64,000 nt of DNA from the NCBI GenBank assembly GCA_964034945.1, contig OZ035960.1, positions 90,857,848 through 90,921,847 on the forward strand, in the 5' to 3' direction. Positions within the stretch are counted from its first letter, which is position 1. Every line of letters begins with the position of its first letter. This document shows positions 44,501 through 56,900 of this stretch, one piece after another. Under the pieces are notes generated by a model. That model did no database searches, was not told the origin of the DNA, and saw only the letters and a program-made list of their open reading frames with translations. Source of the stretch: Chrysopilus asiliformis (lineage: Eukaryota; Arthropoda; Insecta; Diptera; Rhagionidae). A program made the position numbers and the translations under genes.

Positions 44501-45843
44501 CATTTTTGTGGGACAAATAAAAGGACCCGAACTGATTTGTACGGTGGTTTATTGAGAACTATTCATCACAGAATTTGAGAGAAAGCTATATGCACGAGCC
44601 AGGATTAAACACAGTGGCAATGCAATTAAAATATATTATGCCCCACATTTTTGTGTCCGATGATTGGATCGATGCGTTACAAAAGGTAAAGTAAATCTCA
44701 AATACTTCTATATGATATATCATATAGATTAAAAAAAAAGATTTTTTTGGTAAAATAAATTTAAAAAAAAAAGTTAAGAGGAAAAGAGATCTAAGGCTAA
44801 TTTTTTCAATTCAATTTTTGACCGAAGACCTTCAGAAATATCATATACTGAGTTACCGGGCCCTTACACGTTTCTGTAGAGCTGACTCAGTCGCTGACAC
44901 AGTCACTGACACAGTCGCTGACACAGTCTCATGCAAATGCACTGACTGCCAGTTCGCTAAATGTCTTCTAATTCGTTGTCAGTAATTTGACATTTGGAGT
45001 CTGTGCTACTGACAGACTTTACAGTCGCGTGTAAGGGCCTGGTTAAAGGCACAAACTGAGCTATTCAAAGGCTCACGAAACACAAAGAATTCAGCTAGAA
45101 ACAACATGCAGCAAGGAACGACAACAAAGAAATCTAAAAGGAGCATATAAATCAAAAAAACGCTGAATTTCAGGATAATCGGCTTTATCAAACAATACAT
45201 CCCACACAAAAGTAGCGCGAGCAATAAAACGTCTAGTTTCTGATGACGGTAAATCATTCAATTCACAACGGTCAAGATAATGTTGAAGAATAATAGAGTT
45301 TGACCAGTTAAGTTTACGAAAAACCAATCGAAGAAACTTTTTTTCACCACTAGAAGTGTATCATTCGCTTACCACCACAGTACGCGCCTGGACTTATATA
45401 TGAAAGAAACGTGTAACAGAAACGTGTCCTACAGCAAAAATGCTGGTATTAGATGAAATTCTCGAATAAACCATTTTTTACTATATTTTGAAAGTAAAAA
45501 AATTACCTTTCATAATTGGTGCCATTCTAAAGCATGAAATGAATCCAGTTCCAGAAAATTGTCCCACAAAAGTTTGAATTGTTAGCATCGGATAAGTGAA
45601 TAATGCTGTCAAAGTCAAATATACCACCCAAAATTCCACTAAAAATGCTTATAACATTTAAATCTGCTTTTGTTTTTAATTTCACTGAAACCTACGAAAT
45701 CCGTATTGATGAGTTAAAATAAATGCGGTAAGAAAATGCTCGGGAACAAACATACATGAAATTATTGCCACTAAATATTCTAATCTCGAACTGAATTTCT
45801 CTCGTTGAGGGTCGTGTAAAAAGTTAAAAGTAATCGTTGCCAT
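39617..45843 (-). CDS. SLC6-like transporter copy 3, complete (530 aa)
   Basis: The exons, all complement, are 45696..45843, 45507..45638, 43657..43759, 43513..43600, 43129..43456, 42930..43075, 42736..42864, 41790..41996 and 39617..39928. Exon phases and most lengths equal those of copies 2 and 4. Landmarks are HDPQREKF before TM1, GQFSGTGF (exon 2), VTLGSCNML after TM6 (the usual SYN is SCN), SLTDEF at TM8, ILWFYGQKRF (exon 8), and a long acidic tail ending TISGEKAVVS. TM1 has no NVWRFP, the TM8 sodium-site LDS reads FNQ, and EL2 is nearly absent. Intron 1 is only 57 bp. AATAAA lies on the minus strand at 39559-39564. Copy 3 is the most diverged in TM6 and could be the least transporter-like. 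It lies tail to tail with copy 2. Confidence 0.85.
40087..40500. repeat. cluster of GTGTGATTTC-type motifs in intron 8 of copy 3
   Basis: GTGATTTC, GTGTGAAATC, AATCACAC and close variants recur over a dozen times on both strands in about 400 bp. No clear terminal repeats were found. It may be a transposon with subterminal motifs or a decayed satellite. Confidence 0.4.
40683..41245 (-). repeat. dispersed repeat family R3, minus-strand copy
   Basis: On the complement it reads as R3: TATGCGTATGGTGAAACC, CCGTTTGTAACGCCAAGATC, a CCGTCCGTCCGTC array (41057-41124), GCAAGGCTAAGTTCGTTAA, ending GTCTCCAATAATTGCCAG. Confidence 0.7.
41265..41427. mobile_element. PIF/Harbinger-type MITE, copy 1 (TAA duplication)
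   Basis: CCCAGCGCTTACACGCG and CGCGTGTAAGGGCCGGG are inverted, flanked by TAA (41262-41264, 41428-41430). The body has tandem GCTGACACAGTC units. It is 163 bp and closely related to 44856-45042. Confidence 0.75.
41529..41575. repeat. AATC microsatellite
   Basis: About nine AATC units in a row, in intron 8 of copy 3. Confidence 0.8.
42015..42670 (-). repeat. dispersed repeat family R4, third copy
   Basis: TATCTTGAAAACCGTGAAAG blocks twice, TTTCAAGTCTCTAGGTCAAC, CGTTCTCGAGTTGTTTAAGA and a GACAGACAGACGGACC run, in R4 order. It fills intron 7 of copy 3. Confidence 0.6.
43900..44730 (-). repeat. dispersed repeat family R2, minus-strand copy with (G)n and an extra 130-bp block
   Basis: On the complement it has CTATATGATATATCATATAG, the GTAACGCATCGATCC segment, then a block with AAAATGTGGGGCATAATATA and GTTTAATCCTGGC that is also present in the copy at 54983, then ACACCAGGGTGTTAGGGATG and the AAAACGGTG blocks. 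A run of about 18 G lies near 44117-44135. It sits in intron 2 of copy 3. Confidence 0.65.
44856..45042. mobile_element. PIF/Harbinger-type MITE, copy 2 (TTA duplication)
   Basis: CCGGGCCCTTACACG and CGTGTAAGGGCCTGG are inverted, flanked by TTA (44853-44855, 45043-45045). It has one or two more GCTGACACAGTC units than the copy at 41265. Confidence 0.75.
45091..45327 (-). other. unassigned ORF fragment (78 aa) in intron 2 of copy 3
   Basis: The frame includes LNWSNSIILQHYLDRCELND and ADYPEIQRFFDLYAPF, with a balanced composition unlike chance AT-rich frames here. I recognise no family. It could be a piece of a transposon protein; it has no start context or partner exon. Confidence 0.25.
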
Positions 45844-46524
45844 TTTTACGATTTCATAAAAATCACACCTGAGAGTCTATAGAACTATTCAAAAAACAAA
45901 CCAAAACATTACTAATGTTTGGATAAAATATTTAAAGAAATTAAGAAAAAATGTATTAGTCATAAAAACTGTTTTTTCTTATTCACGAGAACAAAGACGT
46001 TTTTGTGGTTTATTCAATGCGATAAGAGATTCAAGATTTTTTTTTAAATTTGAAATCCTTGAAATAAAATTTGCAAAGGGTGACTTTTATGCTTAGATAG
46101 AACTTACCAAAGGGTTAACTGTTAAACAAGCTATGATACTTTTTCACATTTGTGTCAGTATACTCTGGCAAATCGTAATGAATAGACTTACACTTGAACA
46201 ATGCTAACAAATTATCCAAATTTACTTCAAAAATCAATAAGCGATTCGCGCAACTCTTAAGACGACAATTTATCGCAAAATTGTGTTCAGCGATTAGGCT
46301 AATTTTTTGCTTAACGGATTTGTGAATAAGTGAAATTTCCACATATGAAATGAGATGAATCCACAATAGAGCCTACAGACTACATTACATCCAATTCAGA
46401 CTAACGATTGCAATTACGTTTGAGGCTTCTTCACCTTTCAACGATACTTGGAATTTTCACAGTATGTTCCATCCAGGTGGGGTTTTTTAAAATTTTACCG
46501 CTAAGGGAACAAATGGGAGATAAA
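45844..46524. other. 5' flank of SLC6-like copy 3
   Basis: AT-rich; an 83-codon minus ORF at 46115-46366 lacks family features. Confidence 0.35.
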
Positions 46525-47238
46525 GGGGCCTATTGCGGTTATCGATATCTATTCGATCGACTATCGTTGGCCGGAACGATCGAAAAACAATTTGGTATTG
46601 CGTAAGGTTCATCGTTCAAGCAATCGCTATTGTGAATTTTTTAGTGTTTGACGTTTGGGAATTCAGATTGTTGAAGTTATTTTAATGTTTAAAAATGACT
46701 TCAACGCAGAAAATACAATATTGAGCTCCCTTAAAACATAGAGGAGGTGGATGACAATGGCGATATGAGCGAAATTACACCAGAAGACGGTTTTACAAAC
46801 CAACGTCAAGGCGAAAATATTAAACACCGAATGTTGAGTTCTTTGAATTGACCAATATTTCAAATCTATATGAATAAAACAGTTTTTAAGTCCATTTTTT
46901 ATTTAAATTATTTTTATACCACTTTGGTCTTATTTATCTTCATTTTTTCAACCAATTTTTATATTGGATTTTTGATTGAGATTTTGATCAAGATATTCAT
47001 CATTAATAATTTCCTAATGTGTACAAATACTTCCATTTTATTATTAGCCTCTAATTTTGATAAAAAAAAGTAATTGCAATACTTCACCGATTGCTAACTT
47101 GACATAAACTTCACCGAACGATCAAACAAATGTCATCGTTCCCAACTATCGTTCGTGAACGATAAAATCGATGATCACAATACCGATTTTTCGATTTGAC
47201 ATTTCAACGATCGATTGACGAAGCTCACAATAGGGGCC
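46525..47238. mobile_element. TIR element with GGGGCCTATTG ends, possible Harbinger relic
   Basis: GGGGCCTATTGCGGTTATCG and CACAATAGGGGCC are inverted, with several CGATCG/ATCGTTC motifs just inside both ends. A short open stretch at 46740-46848 (+) ends in QGENIKHRMLSSLN and a stop, faintly like the C-terminus of a Harbinger transposase. That reading is weak. Confidence 0.45.
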
Positions 47239-47309
47239 AAAGAGTCTTTGGTTGTTTAAAAACCTTGAATTTAGCTTAGAATCCTGGTCTTTGGAGGCTG
47301 AAACGTGTC

Positions 47310-47680
47310 AAAATTCAAAACGGAAGGTCCTGTAAGGATAACGCAAATATCCTTTTTCCCGTATTTTGGCATTAGGGTGTTTGATCACGAATCCAATGTT
47401 AGAAATTAAAAATTTGAATTAGAAGGTTATCCTCGCAGGACCTCGCAGGATAAAGGGGTTTTCGAGGTCACTGATCAGGATCACGAATCCGGTGTTACAA
47501 TTTCAAAATTCGAAACCATAATTGCAAGGATAACCAAATATCATTTTTCCCATTTTGTCTCGGAAAATTTGATATTTGTGGGTTTTCGCGGTCGCTGATC
47601 ACGAATCTGGTGTTAAACTAGTTCGAAACGAAAAGTCCTGCAAGGATAAGATTTTTCTCAAAAGTTTTTAAAACTTTAAC
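47310..47680. repeat. array of R1-like core units
   Basis: Units containing (C/G)AAGGATAA, TTTTTCC(C), and GGTCGCTGATCACGAATC(C/T)GGTGTTA follow one another three to four times at about 100-120 bp spacing, related to the R1 core but without the GTCY head. Confidence 0.5.
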
Positions 47681-47930
47681 CCCGCAACGACGCGTATGCA
47701 AGCTAGTCACAAATGGATTATAGTGGTAAAATTGTCCTGAAAAAAATTTTGTGATCACTAAAATTATCAAAAATGTAATCAATTTAATTATTTACTTTAT
47801 GTGATGATATAAAAAAATACAAAAGAATTTTTTTTAATTGAAAATATCGGTTTTATTTATTTAACAAAATTACAGAAAACGAATCAAAAAATTTTAATAA
47901 TATTTATTGCATTTTTATGTAAACAACTTT

Positions 47931-50900
47931 TCATGGTTTTTGTATAAGTTCAGTGTATTCATCGATTAAAGAACTTGTACTTGCGTCATAAACTTCTCGA
48001 TTAATTGGCGGTGCTGGATACCAAATTTCCTTATTTTCATCCGATATTCTTCTATAATGGTTTAATTCAATGAATCTCAGAAAAATCGCATATATTGGAA
48101 TTATTGCAAATGGCAACGCAAAAAATATTGTTTCAATAACAATGCCAAGAACCACCGAATTAGTGTTGTTATAATAATAAAATAACAGATGTCTCACGTC
48201 CCAATAGATGTAGCCAATCTGTAAAAAAAAACATTAAATTATAGTACTATAATCTGTCTCTATCATATTATGGCGCTACATCACAAAGTGGGACTAGGCC
48301 TATTCAATTGAGGTTTCATAACAATTTCTTCCCTGCTTCGCACCTATAGAGTTTTACACGGATTGCGAACCATGGATGAATTACTACATTTGTAAGGTTT
48401 TTACGTTACAGTTTATACATAGCAGAGGTCGTGATAGTAGTCTAAACCGATAATGTTGTTAACACCAAGCGGCATATACTTTTGATAGATAAAAAATGCT
48501 GCCAGAATGTCACATAACAATGTGGACGGAATTGTTATTTTTCAAGTTGTGAGCATCAGTTGTTTGGGAATTTTTACTAAACCACAAATAAATATGCGCC
48601 TCTTTTTAACTGACCTCCAAAAAGGAAAAGGGGATGGTGTAGCACGAGGGAGGGAGGTAGAGATGTAGGGTGAGGAAGTGTGTCAAACATTTTCCGAAAA
48701 AATTCCAAAAAAAATCGCAGAAAATTTCCCAAAAAAATCCAATATATAAATACTCGCGAAACAGTACCATATATGATACTCATTAGTGAGCAACAATAGA
48801 TTTATATGTTTCTTTATCAAATAATTATTTTCTACTAAAAAGTATGAAACAAAAAAAATTTTAAAAAAATATAAACCGACTTTGAAAAGCCTGACAAAGG
48901 AAGTTAAAAACAACTATAGCGCTAAAAAACAAATTTTAACAGTTTTTAACAGTACTGTCAAATTTGAATACCAGCAAAAAATTTAATTGTAATTAAAATC
49001 AAGCGTGTGGGTATTCTTATATTTGTAAATATGAAGTTGATGCAATATCACTATAATACATCTTAAACCAAAAAAATATCAAATTCACTTCCCAGCAAGA
49101 TTTTAGTAACGTGTTCAACTACAAATGCAACACTTCGCATCTATAAAGGCAGAGAACAAATAATCTAGAGAATAAACTCTTAGAACAAATTTTTAGAGAA
49201 AATTTTTCCATTGTGAGATGAAGCAATAGGATCCGATGTAACACGGAAAAAATTATCCATTCGATTCCTCCATCTCATTCAATAGATACGACGAGAAATG
49301 TTCTCTCTGCTTCGTGCTCCCTAGTCTAAAAGTAATTAACTTTTAGGCCGTAGCTAGTGAATGATGGGGACATTTTCCCCCCTTCGAAGGGGAAATTTGT
49401 CAAAAATTTGTTCGGCAGAGTTTTTGCTATATATTCCTTATTCTATGGTAAAGGTATGTAAATGTGCGAGAAGTGGTGAAGTATAATTATTTACTTTTGC
49501 AAAAAGAGACCAACTAACGAAAAGAGGCAAACTAAGCTCATTCCATCCTGTCATTATTTTCTTGCATCAACTGTCAATTCAGCTTATTTGAAGTTTGCGT
49601 GGTAAAGGTGGAAAACGAATCAAGTCCGATAAGATTTTATAAATTAATTAAAAATGAATTAAAAAAAACTCTCGCCAATAGAATAAGCGAACTGCCCAGA
49701 CAGCAACAGAGCGATTTCGTTGCGTATGCTAATTTGGAGTCTTTTACTATGTTCCAGTAACGCTGAAAGTAACATGTGTTATTAAAAACACATAAAAATA
49801 CTGATTTTTCTAGTATTTTTATGTGTTTTTAATAACTGTTACTTTCACCATTACTGGTAACAAAATATTCACATATTTCATCTCATTTTATCTCCCACCT
49901 AATAAGCATATGGCTGTCTCGTTTTCACATTGCTAGAGCAAGACATACTTATATACGTTTGGCGATGGAGTAAGAGCGATAGACAATCACACGGATTCTC
50001 AATTGCACGATGTATATAGTGATTTTTTTCCCAACGCCCTAAGAAGATTCACGTATACGGTAACTGTGAATCGTCGTGTTACTCCACTAGTTACGTAACT
50101 AGTTCCGAATCTTGCTGGGTTACTACCATTTTCTTGCATACAAACTAATATTGCGCGGACTATAATAAACAAAAAGAGAGGCTACTTCGTTGTGTCGTGG
50201 CCGTTTTTTTCATTTGGTTTAAATATTTTTCATTTAAATCAAATGCATAAACCGTTGGTGCATGTTCAGCGAATCTTTTATTTGATTCAACTGCTTTTTC
50301 GTTGAATCTAATGACAATTTTTATGACATCTAATGGCATCTATCAAAAGTATACGCTTAGGTTGAATGCACTATTGGCATTTCGTAAAGCAAATTAAGTA
50401 AACTTGAATGACAGCGTGTTACAGTCGGGAATCGAACCACCGACCTCTTAAGTATAGAACTTTAGAAAGTATTGAAAATAAATTGAAAAATCAAAAACTT
50501 ACGGAAATAATAAATAATAGCAATGGTACGAAATATTTCATCATTTTGAAGAACTTTGACGAGAATTTCTCCTTAGTCATGAATTTGTAATCCTTATGAA
50601 AACGTTTTTCTCCATATATCCATAAAATTGTAGCTAATAGTAAGAAGTGTATAATTGCTTCTTTAGCTGGTAAAGCATTTAACATATTAATCGCAAAAAA
50701 AGGATCCTTCTAGAAAATTTGAAAAAATTACTGAATCCGAATTTTTGTTTTTCCAATCAAATATTTTACTTACATTAGTTAAATATGCTATGGAACACAA
50801 GCATTGCAAGAAACATGACCCAAAAATTAATCGTGTTCTATGTTTCCTTAAGCAAATGTATTCGTCGCAAAGTGCAGTCACATTAACCAAAACGGTTAAC

Positions 50901-53900
50901 ACCTAAAAACATAAAATCTCTTAATAATTCATCAAATTTAATTGTAGTTTTATGTGCAAATGTTTTCGAATTCAGGCCGTTTATTGTGTCAAGTTTTAAT
51001 AAAAGATCTGCTTAAAAAGTATTTCTCACAAAAATAAGGAAAATAAAAGCTTTTTTTTGAAAAAATGTTTTAAGAACGAAAAAATATTTTTTTGGGCGCT
51101 GTGTATCAGATATAAAAGCGAGATAAATATTTATTCTATTGTATTTTTCCCTCCTATATGTACTAAATTTTTAAATTTATTTTTTTTATTTTATCTTTTT
51201 AGTTATTTCGCCTTGATTAGTATGACAAAAAATCCGAAATTACGTCTGTTTTTCGTCACGCTCGTTTATACTTTTTAGTATCCTTGCCTTTAACATATCC
51301 TTACTGACTTCTTAATGTTCGAATCGGATTCATCGACCTAAAAAACCCCGAGAAGAGATTTTTTCCGGAAAATTTGAGGCAAAGGATAACCAAGTTATCC
51401 TAACAGAACTCTCTCTTATCCTTACATGGGCGAGGTGGAGAAAATAATGTATCGTCATCGAAGTTACATGTGTGCAAAATTTCAATCGGATGAGTGGAAG
51501 TGGGTGAAAATTAGATTGCAAGATTTGACCCTGACAAACAGAAAACAGACAGGCAGATACAGAAGCAAGCTAAATAAAAGCTTTTAAAGACTTTAAAAAA
51601 AATCAAAAATATGCAAACCGATTTTTTGCGCCGAACCGAAACCCACTGAACCATTGATATTTAAGTGAACCAAAATTAAACCATAAACTAAACCATTTTA
51701 AAAAAGATGGCCGGAGCTAAACAAAACAAAAACAAATACTGTAACCAAACCAAAATCAAGAATTTTTTAGTGGTTGAGAAAAAGAAAACGTTTTCGTTTT
51801 TAATTTTTTTTTTTGCTGCAAAAATTGACTCTGCGACCTTTTTAAGCCCTATGATGTAAGGCCCGATGTAAAAAATTTTAATTTAAAATTTCGAAAAAAA
51901 ATATTTAAAAAGGATATTCGTATTATCTTTACAGATCCTTAAGACCAAAATATGTAAATTCGAACATCAAATTCGTAATGAGCGGCGCAACACTCTAACG
52001 TAAGTTTTCCCAAAAATAATGGGACAAAAGATATTTGCGTTATCCTTCCGGGACCTAAATAAATTTCGACACATTTGAAACCAAGATCAACCGCCCCCCC
52101 CCCCCCCCCCCCTTCCTCTCCCCACCTACTAAAACCTATAGATTATGCATTTCATCCAAATCGGCCGATTCGTTTAAAAAATGAGAGGCACACGTCGTGC
52201 TTTTGCATCAAAAATTTTTTTTTAAAAATCCCTGAATATGAAGAAGGACGAAAAATGCGATTTTTTTGCGGTAGGTACTTCTGACAAATGCAAAATTATA
52301 GAATAGAAAAAACTGTCAATAGCAAAACAGCAATACATATATAAAAATACCTTGTTTGAAAACGAGATTTGTCTCTGAAGCACACGTCGTGCCTTTTTGG
52401 ATTAATCATGATAAAAAGCCAAAACGGAGAAGAGAAAAGGCCAAAAAGGAGAGATTCCAGATAAAAGGCCAACATGGAGAAACGATTCGCAAAAGATGTA
52501 TTTTTAACGAAAAATCTCTAATTCCATTTTCTTTTCAACTACAATTGTTTAAAAAGTATAAACTTAAAAGGGCCTAAATAGGATTTTTCGAAATTTTCAT
52601 TAAATAAAAATTCCTTACTATTGTCTTTAGAAAATGTCTTTTTCTGTGGATTTTTTTGGAACAGATAGAAAATCAAGATCTCGCTATACTAAAGTTTTCC
52701 TAGTTCTAGAAGAAAATTTCCGAGAAGAAATTCAAAGCCCGGCAGTTTTGTTGGGGCTTCACTTGATATTCGGGGAATAAAAAAATATTCATTAAATTCA
52801 AAGTTTCGGCACGAATTACATACTTGTCTTAAACTTGAAATTTTAAAACACGAAATTCTAAGTTGCATTGAAAGATTGGTTGTGCAAATAAGACAATTTT
52901 GTTGGAAGGAAAAACGCCTAAGTATGTTTGGCTATTTTAGACACTTGGAATACTAGGGCTTATACTCCTCTTGACCTCAAAATACTCCCCGATATTGAAG
53001 ATAATACTCCTTTTGAAAATTATGAAACGACAATCTTGACAAGAACCAAAACCCAAAAAAAACCTCAGAGCCACTGAAATTTCCGGGAACGAAAACCGAA
53101 ACTCGCACCAAATTTTTAAATTTTAGGAACCAAAATCAAAAACTAGAAATCCAATTACTTTCAGAAAACTTTTGGTCTCTGTAAAAAAAAAAAATATTAA
53201 AAGAAACTAAAAAAAAATTTAAAAAAACGACTTCATGATTATAGTGAAAAATTATTTAAGCATTTAAAAAAAATTTTTTTTACCACTTACCATTTCATTG
53301 AATGCAAAGCACAAAACTGCAACAAATAAAACTATTTTGGGGAACCAATTAAAATTCCAAGTCAAAAACAAAGTAGAAAAGTGTAAAAATGGTAACTCTC
53401 CAACATAAGTTGTGCCAGGAATATCTAAGCAAATTTTATCGAAGAAAGAAAACATTTCAAACACTTCCATCAAAATCAAAAATTATTTTTTACAAAAATA
53501 TCCTGCAAATCCGAAGCACAAAATTCCAGCAAGGAAATTAAAAATTGAAGTTACTACCAAGATTATAATTGAACTCTTCAATGTATTATCTTCAAATTGT
53601 TGATAACTTCCAAGTGTAATCAGAACTCCGCTAGTGTTGCCTAATGTGTACACACAAAGGGATGCAGTTGTAAGCCATAAAAGAGGATCAAAAATTGTTA
53701 AAAATGAAATGCGACTCAAGGCGGCCACCATATTTGGAATCCCTGGGTAAAACCCACCAGCTGCAAAGAAGCAAGCCAATACAAGAATAGGATATCCAAC
53801 TGAAAAATAGAAGAATTTCGCAATCTAAAATGAGATATGAAATCAGTTTTAAAAGTAGTTTAGATATTGAAAATAGAAAACCTTTCGTATGCCAAGGAAC

Positions 53901-56900
53901 ACTAATAATGCGACTAGAGTCCATATAAGTAAAGTACCGGCCCCCATGACCGCAAAGCCTTCACCATTGCTGAAAAAAAAAATTAAATAATCGTTTATTG
54001 AAATATTAACTTAACCAAAGTATAAGGCGAGACAAAACACATGAACGCTGCAGCGTTGTGCTTTCACGCAGTGGAATGCATGCAGCAGCGTTGGTTGATG
54101 ACACAATTGATGCAGCGCTGCAGTGCAGTGTCAAATGTCATTTGAAAACAAATTTATGATTGCGCACACTTCAATCTTCAAAGAAAACACGCATATGTGG
54201 ATAAGCATGTATGCTGTTCCGACGGTATGTAGCGAATCTTTAACATACAACGTGACATCTATTCACACGAAGATGACACCGCGTCGTCTAGACGCAATGC
54301 GACACCTGGTCGTCGTGAGAAACACCAACTTGCATTTTTTGTAGATTAAGTAAACTTAGATTAAGAAAAATTGTAAATATTTTTGTGCATTGAAAAGTTA
54401 ACCGTCAAACAACAAACATCAGTTGAGTTTTTCTGAAAAGCTTTTTTTCAGTATCAACACAAGGGACCAGTAAATGAACTGGCCACTTCAACAAATACAT
54501 ATGCGTTGCTGCTGCAATATTAATTGTGTCTGCAGCGATAAGAATACACGCGTTTGATGCATGCGTCGTCATTACTACGTCAATTGTGTTTCTCGCCTAA
54601 TAGTCTTGATCGGTACATCAGTCACGCTTTTGATTTTCGCTCTATTTTTTACCCCCGTCAGAACGGATAGGGTATATACGGTTACAGTGATATAGATTAT
54701 TATTATTATGCGTGGTTCTATCTCGCTCCCTTGTCACTGCGACCTTAAGATCTATTGTAACTTCCCCATTTTTTTAGGTTAGCCAGCCATCTTCTAGATC
54801 CTTAGTGAATCTTAGAATGGTTTTGACTGGAGTCCTATTTATGTCTTCTAGTTGTAATTGTGCCTTTCCCATTAATGACATCCTTAATCGCGCTAAGGCT
54901 ACGCATTCGCATAGTATGTGCTCTGCAGTTTCAAATGTTATATAGATACTCTCTCCTCTCCTCCTACCTAAATATCATTATCCTCTATATGATATATCAT
55001 ATAGAAGTACATTAGATTTAGTATACAGTTTGTAACGCATCGAACCTATCATCGGACACAAAAATGTAGGGCATAATATATTTTAATTGCATTGGCACTG
55101 TGTTTAATCCTGGCAACACTGCTCGTGCATATAACTTTTTCCCAAGTTCTGTGATGAACAGTCCTCAATAAACCACAAAAATGAATTACACCAGGGTGTT
55201 AGGGATAAACAAAGATTTTTATTTCCGCATGTCCGTCCGTCTGTCCGTGAACACCATAACTTTCGAAATAATTGAGCTAGAGACTTGAAATTTTGTACAT
55301 TCACGTTTTTCGTAAATAACTAGGCTAAGTTCTTGAACGGACCATATTAGTCCATTCCTTCCCACGAATTTCTCAACTTTTCTTTTTCATTTTTTCTTTC
55401 GATCAGCTTGTATTTAGATAAAAGGTATTTATATCAGCCCCTCCGTGTAAGATATTGAGGGAATTCACAGTCCTCTTTTAAAATGCGGGTAAATTTACCG
55501 CTCGGTAATTCAGTCAAATTTAACAGATTTTTACCGAGACGGTAACTTGGTTCATGTAAAAATGAATTACCGGATTCGGTAATTGTATACATGCCTCGAG
55601 TCGTGTTTTTCAGCCTCGGTATTCGGTGTCAAGAATCAACCGCGAGTGGCGCTAGTAATGTTTTTAGTTGTCAAATTTTTTCGCTGGTTATCTCATCGGA
55701 CTGCAAATTTTTTCAATTTTGATAGCCGTTGCCACAATAGAAATTCAAAAGAATACATCAAACATGGATTTAAAGGTATGTGACATATTTTACAATCAAA
55801 TTCGCAGTTCATGATTTGGTCACGTATCCAATAAAAGCGCTGTTCTCAAATCTGTGCTGTGGGATGTTCACAGCAGAATATTTTCAGTCTTTTAATATTA
55901 CCGAAAATACCGAATACCGAATACCGAAGAGGATTGTGAATACCCTCAATATAACTTGGCGTAAAACATTATTCAATGTTGAATTTTTAGCTTGAAACGC
56001 AACGAAGCCGCAACTAAGGACGCTTCGAACTGTCGAACTGTCACGAACGGTTGAGCACAATAGAAGCGTCGTCTGTTGCGTTGTGAGACAAACACAGAAA
56101 AATTAAAAGTGAACTAAAGTAGAAAAATATATAAAAAAAAGATAATTTTGAAGCGACAATTTGCTTTGTTGGTCTTTATCTTTGTTATTTGTATGTTATT
56201 GCACTAATGCCCGAAGTCTTCAGTCCCAGATATACTGCGGATAACGCCAATTGGGAGATATACTAAGTATATCTAAAAAAATGGAAATCTTCGTAGCAAA
56301 AAACATCGAGATAAAGATAACTCTCGGGTAAAGTTATCTCTTGGTCTGAGGTCGAGATATCTTGAAATTTTGTGTATATTTTTACCCCAGCGCCACCACT
56401 CCTTTTTTAAAGCAGTTGTTGACAGTTTTAGAATAAAATTAAAATATTGAAATCGGAAAGTTAAAATGTATGAAAAACCTATGGATTCGTTAATGGAAGT
56501 GAATATTTTGTCTGACTCTGACAGTGATGAACCAGCAATCATTTCAAGACCCTACGTACTGCAAATAAGGGTGAATCATTTTGATACTTGGAGTGAAAGT
56601 GAATTTGTCATGAGATTTCGCTTAACAAAAGCAACATTTCAAGCACTTTTGCCTAGAATTGAAGCTGAAATCTGTATTAATCATAATAGGTAAAAACGAA
56701 ATTTGTTATTTATTGTTAGACCAGACACCCAGAGATCAACTATTGTTGGCTTTACGGTTTTATGCGACAGGTTGTTTTTTAAGGGCGTGTGCTGATTTCT
56801 CAAAAGTTTCGGCTAGTCTCACTGGTCGTGTGGTAGCTAAGGTTTCAAAAGTGATTGCGGCGCTGGATCATGATATGATAAAAATCCCAAACACCATACA

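Noticed and set aside
46738..46850. Harbinger transposase C-terminus as a confident call
   Set aside because: Only about 35 codons with a vague resemblance; kept as a remark under the enclosing TIR element.
50425..50445. GGTTCGATTCCCGACTGTAAC on the minus strand resembles a tRNA B box/T arm
   Set aside because: No acceptor, D or anticodon stems could be paired around it and the A box is missing; at most a fragment of a tRNA-derived SINE.
56690..56725. A tiny GT-AG intron inside the Harbinger transposase
   Set aside because: At about 30 bp it is too short to splice and its removal would not bring the two frames together; decay is simpler.
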